From NCBI GenBank assembly GCA_900540875.1, contig UQHT01000002.1, positions 62,001 through 126,000 on the forward strand: DNA of 64,000 bases. Reading direction: 5' to 3'. The position numbers and the translations under genes were made by a program. Below are positions 7,739 through 16,100 of the stretch, piece after piece. The stretch is from an uncultured Collinsella sp. (GTDB taxonomy: Bacteria; Actinomycetota; Coriobacteriia; Coriobacteriales; Coriobacteriaceae). A model generated the notes under the pieces. The model saw nothing but the letters and a program-made list of their open reading frames with translations, did no database searches and was not told the DNA's origin. The stretch's first letter is position 1. Every line of letters starts with the position of its first letter.

Positions 7739-8629
7739 TTAATCCACGCGCTTGTCGCCCATAAAGAAGAGCGCCACCGTACCAGGTCCGGTGTGCGAAC
7801 CGATCAGAGCACCGATATTGTTGATCTCAATCTTGCCTTTGAGCTGCGGAACCTGTTCCTCAATCAGCGCCGCAACTGCCTCGGCATCCTCGCGGCACGC
7901 CGAGTGCGACATGATGCACTTACCCGAATAATCCGCACCGTCCTGCACGTGTGCCAACATGGTCTTAGCCATCTCGGAAATCGCGCGCTTCTTGGTGCGA
8001 ATCTTCTCACGCGGCGCCAGCTCACCTTCGCAATCGACCGTCATGAGCGGGCAAATCTTGAGCGCCGTGCCGATGATCGCGCTCGCGGCCGAAATGCGAC
8101 CGCCGCGCAGGTAACTCGACAGATCGGTCGAGAAGAACCAGTGGTGCAGGTTGAGTTTATGCTCCTCAATCCAAGCGGCCGTCTCGTCGAGCGAAGCGCC
8201 GCTATCGCGAACGTCGGCGGCATATTCCAGCAACAGGCCAAAGCCCGAAGACGCCGCCAGCGAATCGATGACGCGCACCTTGCCGCCTTGGGGATAGCGA
8301 TCCGCGAGCATCTGCGCCGCAACGCAGGCCGATCCATACGTGCCCGAAATACCCGACGACAACGTCAGGTGCAGCACGTCTTTACCCTCGGCAACAATCG
8401 GCTCCCAAAACTCCTCATACTCACCCACGCTCACCTGAGACGTCTTGGGCATGGCACCCGCGGCAATCTGGGCAAAAAATTCGTCCGGCGTAATCGACTG
8501 ATACAGATCGTCCGTATAGACGACATCGTCGATCTCATAATGAAAACCCACGACAGGGATATTGCGCGACGCAAAGAACTCACGGGTTCGGTCGGCGGCA
8601 GATTCACAGGTCAGGACAAAATCACTCAT
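7739..8629 (-). CDS. DegV family fatty-acid-binding protein
   Basis: DegV/FakB-type proteins bind a fatty acid and present it to fatty-acid kinase for incorporation into phospholipid. The 296-residue protein has the family markers: N-terminal MSDFVLTCESAAD, TSQVSVGEY and LSSGISGTYGSA in the lipid-binding cleft, and the late segment IGSHTGPGTVALFFMG. ATG 8629 lies 6 bases after AAGGAG. No kinase gene is nearby. An extended -10 box lies about 30 bases upstream. Confidence 0.92.
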   Translation of the reverse strand: MSDFVLTCESAADRTREFFASRNIPVVGFHYEIDDVVYTDDLYQSITPDEFFAQIAAGAMPKTSQVSVGEYEEFWEPIVAEGKDVLHLTLSSGISGTYGSACVAAQMLADRYPQGGKVRVIDSLAASSGFGLLLEYAADVRDSGASLDETAAWIEEHKLNLHHWFFSTDLSSYLRGGRISAASAIIGTALKICPLMTVDCEGELAPREKIRTKKRAISEMAKTMLAHVQDGADYSGKCIMSHSACREDAEAVAALIEEQVPQLKGKIEINNIGALIGSHTGPGTVALFFMGDKRVD

Positions 8630-8949
8630 ATGAGGCTCCTTACTCATTGCTGCGCAAATTATCGCACAGCAAGCGTGAATACGGTACAAATGTCCACTAT
8701 TTACCAATGCGAACCGTTTGTATTGAATATCTTTATCATGAACATCCTCATCCCCGCCATGGGCCAACGTGGGCAAAATCACCCGCTTCGTCTCCACTCA
8801 ACCGCCATATCTACCTCAACTAAATCGATTTACCAAACCGTTCAGCCGACAATTCAGCCGCCGGCGCAAAATCGAAACAAAGCCGGCGCATACTGGTAAA
8901 CGCTTGACGCTGTTTTATCAGTTTTACCAACCATATCGGAAGGTGTTTC
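8630..8949. other. Divergent intergenic region, degV / fbp
   Basis: This 320-base gap separates the divergent degV and fbp genes. On the minus strand TGC-GATAAT (-10 at 8658-8663) is a likely degV promoter. On the plus strand a TTGACG hexamer at about 8903 precedes an AT-rich stretch and may be part of the fbp promoter. No conserved RNA or further gene is apparent. Confidence 0.4.
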
Positions 8950-10866
8950 ATGGTCGCATTCGATCGCAATCCGCAAGACTTCAAGTATCTGCGCCTGCTG
9001 TCGAGACAGTTCCCCACCGAGCAATCCGCGTTTACCGAGATCATCAATCTCTCGGCCATCCTCAACCTGCCCAAGGGCACCGAGCACTTTATGAGCGACC
9101 TGCATGGCGAATACGAAGCCTTCATGCACATCCTCAACAACTGCTCGGGCGTCGTACGCGAACATGTCGACGAGATCTTTGGCGACACGCTCACCTTTGA
9201 CGAAAAGGGCGAGCTGTGCACGCTCATCTACTACCCGCGCGAGAAGATCGAGCTGGTCCGCAGCCAGCACGAGGACTCGCCCACCTGGTACAAGACCATG
9301 CTCGACCAACTCATTGTGGTTGCCCGCTCGCTTTCGAGCCGCTATACCCGCTCCAAGGTGCGTAAGGCCATCCCGCGCGATTACGCCTACATCATCGACG
9401 AGCTGCTGCACACGCATCCGGATGAGAACAACTACCGCGTGCGTTATCACGAGCGCATTATCGAATCCATCTTGGAGACCGCCAGCGCCGACGACTTTAT
9501 CGAGTCGCTTGCCTCGCTCATCAAGCGCCTGGCCGTCGACCACCTGCACCTGGTGGGCGACATCTTCGACCGCGGCGGCGGCGCGGCCAAGATTATGGAC
9601 CGCCTGCTCACCTACCATTCGCTCGACATCCAGTGGGGCAATCACGACCTGCTGTGGATGGGCGCCGCTGCCGGCGAGCCCGCCTGCATCGCCACGGTGC
9701 TGCGCAACAACCTGCGCTACGACAACTACGAGATTCTCGAAAACGACTATGGCATCTCGCTGCGCGAGCTTGTCGCCTTCGCCGACGCCACCTATATCGC
9801 CGGCGAGCCCATCAGCCCGCTGATCAAAGCCATCAACGTCCTGCTCTTTAAGCTCGAGGGCCAGATTATCCAGCGTCATCCGGAGTTCGACATGGCCGAC
9901 CGCCTGCTGCTCGACAAGGTCGATCACGACGCCGGCACGGTCACCCTCGCCGACGGCAGCGTATGGCCGCTCACGACCAACGACTTCCCCACCGTCGATC
10001 CGGCGGACCCCTACACGCTCACACCCGAGGAGCAGCACATCATCGACAAGCTCGTGTCCGAGTTTGTCACCGCCGATCACCTACATCGCCACATCGATTT
10101 CCTCTATACCCACGGCTCCATGTATAAGGTCGCCAACGGCAATCTGCTCTTCCACGGCTGCGTGCCGCTCAACGAAGACGGCACCTTTAGCAGCATGAAC
10201 TGCCTGGGTACCTGGCACGCCGGTCGCGATTATTTTGATTTTTGCGACCATATCGCCCGCCGCGCCTGGCGCGTCGGCGACCGCGATGCCCTCGACTGGA
10301 TGTGGTACCTGTGGATCGGCTTTAACTCACCCGCCAGCGGACGCGTGGTGCGCACCTTCGAGCGTGCCTACATTGCCGACAAGAGCACGTGGGTCGAGCC
10401 GATGGACCCGTACTTTACGCTTACCAAGTCGCCCTCGGTCTGCGACGACATCATGCGCGAGTTTGGCGTCACCCCCATGGCGTGCTCGCCGACGGGACAC
10501 ATCATCAACGGCCACACCCCGGTCAAGACCACCAAGGGCGAGCAGCCCATCCGCGCCAACGGTAAGCTGCTGGTCATCGACGGCGGTTTCTGTCGCGCCT
10601 ACCACCCCAAAACGGGCATCGCCGGCTACACGCTCATCTCGAGCTCGCGAGGATGCCGCCTCAAGTCGCACCAGGCCTTTACCACCGTTGCCGAGGCGCT
10701 CACCCGCAACATCGATATCGAAAGCGAGACCAACCGCTTTGACGAGGCCGACCGCCGCCGCATGGTCAGCGATACCGATACCGGCGCCAAGATTCGCAGC
10801 CAGATCCAGGACCTACGCCAACTGCTCGGTGCATATAGAAACGGTGCTATCGAGGAGCGCGCCTAG
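8950..10866 (+). CDS. fbp: Fructose-1,6-bisphosphatase, class III
   Basis: It hydrolyses fructose 1,6-bisphosphate to fructose 6-phosphate in gluconeogenesis. The 638-residue protein belongs to the Firmicutes-type class III family with a metallophosphatase fold. Metal-binding motifs are MSDLHGEYEAF (near 48), GDIFDRGGGAAKIMD (near 203), WGNHDLLWMG (near 226) and HGCVPLNEDG. Length matches the family (about 640-670). ATG 8950 follows GGAAGG by 6 bases. Confidence 0.95.
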   Translation: MVAFDRNPQDFKYLRLLSRQFPTEQSAFTEIINLSAILNLPKGTEHFMSDLHGEYEAFMHILNNCSGVVREHVDEIFGDTLTFDEKGELCTLIYYPREKIELVRSQHEDSPTWYKTMLDQLIVVARSLSSRYTRSKVRKAIPRDYAYIIDELLHTHPDENNYRVRYHERIIESILETASADDFIESLASLIKRLAVDHLHLVGDIFDRGGGAAKIMDRLLTYHSLDIQWGNHDLLWMGAAAGEPACIATVLRNNLRYDNYEILENDYGISLRELVAFADATYIAGEPISPLIKAINVLLFKLEGQIIQRHPEFDMADRLLLDKVDHDAGTVTLADGSVWPLTTNDFPTVDPADPYTLTPEEQHIIDKLVSEFVTADHLHRHIDFLYTHGSMYKVANGNLLFHGCVPLNEDGTFSSMNCLGTWHAGRDYFDFCDHIARRAWRVGDRDALDWMWYLWIGFNSPASGRVVRTFERAYIADKSTWVEPMDPYFTLTKSPSVCDDIMREFGVTPMACSPTGHIINGHTPVKTTKGEQPIRANGKLLVIDGGFCRAYHPKTGIAGYTLISSSRGCRLKSHQAFTTVAEALTRNIDIESETNRFDEADRRRMVSDTDTGAKIRSQIQDLRQLLGAYRNGAIEERA

Positions 10867-10944
10867 CTCCACCCGCGGGGATTGGCTAAACTTGCTGAGT
10901 TTGTCATCCCCGCGGCGCTGCGGCGCCACCCTAAGGCAGGTACC

Positions 10945-11340
10945 ATGCAAAAGCTCCTTGCGCAGATCATGAAGTTTGGCGTCGTCGGCGTCATTGCCAC
11001 CGTCATCGACTTTGGCATCATGAATCTGCTCCACTACGGTCTGGGCCTTAACATCCTGATCGCCAACACTAGCGGCTTTATCGTCTCGCTCATCTTTAAC
11101 TACCTCGCAAGCATGAAGTACGTGTTTTCGCACAAGGAGGGCATGAGTCGCCGCCGCGAGTTCATCATCTTTGTCGTGCTGTCCGTTATTGGCTTGGCAC
11201 TCAACGACGGCATCGTGCTGGCGCTCAACGCCGGCCTGGGGCTCGAGGCCAATATCGCCAAGATTTGCGCCACCGCGCTGGTCATGGTCTACAACTTTGT
11301 GACCCGAAAGATCTTCCTGGAGGGCGACGAGACCAAGTAG
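10945..11340 (+). CDS. GtrA family membrane protein 1
   Basis: GtrA-like proteins have four transmembrane helices and are thought to help move undecaprenyl-linked sugars across the membrane for cell-surface glycans. This one has 131 residues, opens MKFGVVGVIATVIDFGIM, and carries the family signature of an aromatic/basic loop (FNYLASMKYVFSHKEG) and a C-terminal NFVTRKIFLEG. ATG 10945 follows AAGGCAGG; the longer TTG-started frame has no such site. It is followed by a paralogue at 11561. Confidence 0.85.
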   Translation: MQKLLAQIMKFGVVGVIATVIDFGIMNLLHYGLGLNILIANTSGFIVSLIFNYLASMKYVFSHKEGMSRRREFIIFVVLSVIGLALNDGIVLALNAGLGLEANIAKICATALVMVYNFVTRKIFLEGDETK

Positions 11341-11560
11341 CTCGGCCTCCTCGTTGCACTACGGGGCCCACGGACGACGTGCGTCGGGCGCTGCGTCGTT
11401 CGCGGGCCTCGCTCGTTTACGGAAGGATTTACAACGTTTGCGGATTGTCTCTTGCAAATTTGACGAGTTCGTATAGTTCTTGCCAAAGACCTTACGTTTC
11501 CCATGCAAAAGCTCTAAAGTAACTCTTTGCTCGATTCATCAACGCATTGGATGTGATTGC

Positions 11561-11968
11561 GTGCGCAAGGCACTGGCACAACCTCATACCAAGCAGTTCC
11601 TCAAGTTCGCTGTCGTGGGTCTTATCTCCTTTGGCATCGACTGGGGCATGCTCATTGCGCTCGTCGAGCTGTTCCACCTCGACTTTTTGATGAGTACCAC
11701 GCTCTCGTTTATCACGTCCGTCGTGGTCAACTACTGGCTCAGCATGAAGTACGTGTTCGACCACCGCGAGGGCATGAGCCGTAAGCGCGAGTTCACGATC
11801 TTCACCATCCTGTCGGTGATTGGTCTGGGTCTCAACGACCTGTACATGTTTGTGGGCGTCACGTTTTTGAGCATCGGCTACCAGGCCATGAAGGCAATCG
11901 CAACGTTCCTGGTCACCTGGTACAATTACTTTAGCCGTCGTCTCTTCCTCGAGGGCGCACAGTCGTAG
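11561..11968 (+). CDS. GtrA family membrane protein 2
   Basis: This 135-residue paralogue of the preceding gene shares WLSMKYVFDHREGMSRKREF and the NYFSRRLFLEG ending. Four hydrophobic segments are visible. The start is uncertain: I chose GTG 11561 because the homologous part begins just after it, but the ribosome binding site is weak. About 220 bases separate the paralogues, so they may be transcribed separately. They look like an old tandem duplication. No glycosyltransferase partner is adjacent. Confidence 0.8.
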   Translation: MRKALAQPHTKQFLKFAVVGLISFGIDWGMLIALVELFHLDFLMSTTLSFITSVVVNYWLSMKYVFDHREGMSRKREFTIFTILSVIGLGLNDLYMFVGVTFLSIGYQAMKAIATFLVTWYNYFSRRLFLEGAQS

Positions 11969-12001
11969 ACGCGTAGACGGCCCAACATAATCTCGCTTCG
12001 C

Positions 12002-12036
12002 AGCCGGCTGGAATTCACGTTCCAACCGGCTTTTTG
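12002..12036 (+). terminator. Rho-independent terminator after gtrA pair
   Basis: AGCCGGCTGGAA and TTCCAACCGGCT form a stem of 12 positions with one mismatch, followed by TTTTTG. Confidence 0.88.
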
Positions 12037-12181
12037 TTTGTTAAGTTTGCCGACAATGGAAATTGCATCCCGGAATATCGCTCCAAAGCGGGACGCAGTT
12101 TCCGGTTGAGCCTCGAATGGGAAACGGCACCCCATTCCCGACAAATCAGCCAATCGGCATTCCCGCTGTCCCCGGCGGAAC

Positions 12182-12221
12182 AAAAAACGGGCGGCTCGGA
12201 AGTTTATCCGAACCGCCCGCT
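12182..12221 (-). terminator. Rho-independent terminator of the DUF4430 operon
   Basis: Read on the minus strand, a GGGCGG-TCGGA stem with a short loop ends in TTTTTT just after the gene ending at 12243. Between it and 12036 lie further small inverted repeats (for example 12058-12109) with no gene. Confidence 0.88.
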
Positions 12222-12242
12222 CCGTGCGTTATGTTGAGACTC

Positions 12243-13130
12243 CTAGCCCGTTACGTAATACCAGACGACACTGTCGCCGTTTGAGAGAACGTAGTTGCTG
12301 CAGGCCGTCATAGGCGTTGTGCCGTTGACGGAGTACATCCAGCCGCTCGTGCCGCCATACTGTTTCTCGGCCAAACCACCGATGGCGGCGACATACGTGC
12401 CATACGACGAGCCGTGCGCGTTCACGGAAAGACCCAGCGCGCATAGGGCATCGTAGGCCGTAGCGCCCTCGTTAAAGGTGAAGGTGCCACCAGAAGATAC
12501 AGGATTGCCCACGGCGCTCGATGTGACTGAGACCGTTACCGTGACGTAGCCAGGCTGATGCGAGCCATCCTGATTGCCCGCAGAGGCGCCGCCACTGTTG
12601 GATTCAGACCCACCGCCGGACGCCGAGCCGCTGCCCGAAGAAGGGCTGGATCCACCGGTGGATTCCGAGTTCTGTCCGGCAGACGTGTTGCCGGCTTTCT
12701 TGCCGCCCTTGCCCTCGGACTTCTTCTCCTTCGAATCCTTATTTGAGTCCTTATCCGAAGATTTAGAATCGTCGTTGGAGTCCGATTCATCCGAACTCTT
12801 GGACTCGGAGCCCACAGCATCAGAAGACGAGGAACCCGCTGCCCCTGCCTTGCCGGAGGTGGTGGAACCAGAGTCGGCAACGCTCTTTCCCTCCACGGCC
12901 TGAGCAATCCAATCGATAGACCAAGCGCCGCTGGTGGAAGGCTGGACAAAGCCCAGCGAAACAACGATCAAAACGACGCAGGCGGCTGTCAGGACGCCAA
13001 AGAGCGCCTTGCGCCGCGGGGCAGACGCCGCCGAAGCGGCGCCCTTTTGCTTTGCATCGTCGAGCTGAATGAACGACGAGTCAGGCTGCTTGGAGTCGGC
13101 GTCCTGAGGTTTATTGGACACGGCCCTCAC
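12243..13130 (-). CDS. Membrane-anchored DUF4430 (transcobalamin-like) protein
   Basis: The 295-residue protein has a cytoplasmic start, one transmembrane helix near 45-62 (LFGVLTAACVVLIVVSLGF), a Ser/Lys/Asp-rich linker, and a C-terminal DUF4430-type domain (about 205-295) with FTFNEGATAYDAL, SGWMYSVNG and NGDSVVWYYV. DUF4430 resembles the C-terminal domain of eukaryotic transcobalamin and intrinsic factor. The GTG start directly follows the TAG of the upstream gene with no spacer, so translation is probably coupled; GTG 13121 is an alternative. Being behind the cobalamin riboswitch supports a role in corrinoid binding outside the cell (inference). Confidence 0.8.
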   Translation of the reverse strand: MRAVSNKPQDADSKQPDSSFIQLDDAKQKGAASAASAPRRKALFGVLTAACVVLIVVSLGFVQPSTSGAWSIDWIAQAVEGKSVADSGSTTSGKAGAAGSSSSDAVGSESKSSDESDSNDDSKSSDKDSNKDSKEKKSEGKGGKKAGNTSAGQNSESTGGSSPSSGSGSASGGGSESNSGGASAGNQDGSHQPGYVTVTVSVTSSAVGNPVSSGGTFTFNEGATAYDALCALGLSVNAHGSSYGTYVAAIGGLAEKQYGGTSGWMYSVNGTTPMTACSNYVLSNGDSVVWYYVTG

Positions 13131-16100
13131 CTACCGACGCTTGGTGAGCACGAACACGCCGATGACGGCGAGACCGATCACGCCAGCCGCCACGCCAACG
13201 ATGGCGAGCGGGTTGAAGCCAGACTCCTGCGCGGAAGCCTCAGAGGACTTCTTGGCAGCGGTCGAAGCGGACGAGCCCGTGTCGGACTTGTCGTTCTTCT
13301 TGTCGGACTTCTTGTCCTTCTTGTCGGAATCCTTCTTGGAATCCTTGCCGTCCTTGGTCTCGGTCGTGGTGGTCGTGGAGACCGGCGTCTGACCCGGAGC
13401 AACGGCGCCGCCGCCCTGCTGGCCGCTCGTTCCGTTGCCGGAGTTGGCACCATTGCCAGAGCCGCCCGCATTACCATTGGAGCTGCCGTTGCCACCGTTA
13501 TTGTCGGCGGCATACTTGACCCACTTGGCATACAGCGTCATATCCGCCGTCACCGCAGCGTTAAAGTCATACGCCTTGGTGCAGGCCTCATCCGTGTACC
13601 AACCGGCGAAGGTGTAGCCCTTGCACTGCGGCTTGGTCGAGGGCTCCGTCGCCGTCTTGCCCTCCTTCACGCGCTGAGAATCGGGCATCGCCGCATCTTT
13701 GCCGTTAGCGTCGAACGTCACGTTATAGCGCTTGACCCTCTGGCCGTTACCCTTGACGGCAAACAGCTTACCGGAGTCGTTGACATAGTAGAGCGAGCCA
13801 TCGGACCCGACCGAAATGGAGGCCATGCAATACTGTTGATCTTTGGCGTCCGGAGTGTAGAGCAGCTCTGCCTCGCTATCGCCAATACGGTAGCGATAGA
13901 TGCCACCCGGGTTGTTGTTGGACGTGAAGTACACGTACGTCTCGCCGTTCTGGACAGAAACAACCGGTTGCGACTTTACATCACCGCCGCCCGAAGCCCC
14001 CTGACGAATGTAGCTGCCGTCCGCCTTGCAGATGGAATACTTCACCGTAAGCGTATCGGCATCGATGACCGCTATCTGGCCATAGTGGTAGGTGTATTTG
14101 TTCTGGTAGCCGCCAGTGAACGAATCCGTCGATGCGCCTCCAACCACAATCTTGCCGTTGACCAACACCGGCGTCGAGGTCGAGCTGCTACCAAACGTCA
14201 CCTTGCCAAGCTCGGAAAGCGCTCCGTCCGCTCCAACCGAAAGCTTATGCAAAACGCCATCGGCACTCACGACATAAGCGATCGACCCATCGACCAGTAC
14301 GGTCGTACGTGCGCGGTCGGCAATCTTGAGCGACGCGATGGTCTTTCCGGTTTCGGGGTCGACCGTGCTCACCGTACCGGAATCGTCCGCGATGACACCA
14401 TAGTTGCCCGAGAACGCCATACCGGCCCAGTAGTAGCCCTTGCTGTTCTCGTTCTTATGCTGCCACATGACCTTACCATCGGAGATGCGTACGCAGAGCA
14501 GGTAGCCGTCGCTTGAGTCAGTCCAGCTGGCCGATGCCGTACCAAAGTAGGCATAGCCGTCACGAACCGTAATGGACGCAAGTGACTGCTGGGCGCCATC
14601 GGGACCAGCGGGCAACTCATCGGTTACCCAAACCGTCGCCAGGGCATCAACCGTCAGCGCCTGTAGACGACCGCCCGCAAGCGGCACGAGTACGACGCCA
14701 CCGGTGTATGCCATGCGCGAGACTGAGTCAATCTTTGCCGCCAAAGCCGATTCGGCAACCGTTTCGCCCGTGTCGACATTCTTCTTGAGCAGCTTGGAGC
14801 CAACAGCCACATAGAGATAATCACCGACCAGCAACGGATCGGAGATGCTCTTGCTCCATTCGTTCGAAGCCTTGAGTTCGCTTACCCACTTTGCCTCGGC
14901 ATCCTTGGTGGGCACGGGGGCGTCGGTCACCTTGTCGGCGCTCGTAAAGCCCGACCAGTCGCTATCCCAATTGGGGCGCGTGACATTCGGGTTCAGAACC
15001 ACGCCATCGAGCGGCTTCTCGTTATCGGACGCATAGACATACTGAATATTGTCGCCAGGCTTGAGCGTCACCTGGTCGGCGCCAAATTTAGAATACACGC
15101 CATTGACGTAGAGCTGCCAGTAACGGCCCGACTCCTTATCGTAGGCAAGCTTTTTGCCGTAGGACGACGTGATGCTCGAAAGGTAGAAATAGCCGTCCTT
15201 CTCCGGCGTCAAAAGCTCGTACTCAAGGCCCGAAGCCTTCAGCGCCATCACCGTCAGATCGGCAGCCGTTGCGCCGCTTTGGAGCTTTGCATCGTTCAGG
15301 GAATACCAGACCGCATTGCTTCCGTTCGCATCAGGGCCAATCAGACTCAACGAGGCTTTGACTTTAGCCTGCCCAATCTCGTCAAGACTGGTACCAAAAG
15401 CGGAGTAATACAGCACAACGCTATCGCCGGGGGCAAGGGCGACCTGGCCGGCGCCAACATCAGAAGCCTTCCCGTTAACAAAGAGCTGCCAGTACTTGCC
15501 CGTCGACGCATCCCAGCCCAGCTTGCGACCATCGGCCGAAGTGATATCGCTCAGATAGTAATCGGCAGTGCCCACGCCAGTCGCGGTATGCGTCATGCCC
15601 TTTAAGGCGTCCTCGATCACATCGCCTGCGGTCGAACCATAAACGACGCTCTTCGCCGAATCCGCCCAGACCTCATCGTTGCCGTCGGCGTCGACGCCAA
15701 CGAGCTTAAAGGCAACGGAAATCTTGGGGTCGGAGTGATCAACCGTACCGACGACGCGATACGTTGCCTTAACGCTCTGGTTAACGAGGCTCTGCAGCTT
15801 AACGTTCTCGGGATGCGCCTTCGCAAGGGATTCGTACTTGGCGTACGTCAGGTTGCTCTCGACCGTAACAAGGGTATCGGCCTCGGGGCGCTTTACCTTA
15901 AGGTTTTCGTTAGAGATAACCGTGGAGTCGCTCGTGCGGTACGTGCGCCAGTCATTTCCCGACATGGCGTCATATCCAGGCAGATCGGCCGCCACAACGC
16001 CGGACAGTTTGCTGTCCTTACCCTTGCGGTACTCGATGCCGCCGTCTGCGGTAGGCACCGCCTCGGCAAAGGTCGACAGATCCTCGGTAACTGCGTCAAC

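Noticed and set aside
7739..8797. Longer degV frame starting at 8797
   Set aside because: AAGGAG six bases before ATG 8629 and the family start MSDFVLTCES fix the shorter start.
13047..14516. Long plus-strand frame across the surface-protein gene
   Set aside because: Antisense shadow of the propeller region; no start signal and no domain.
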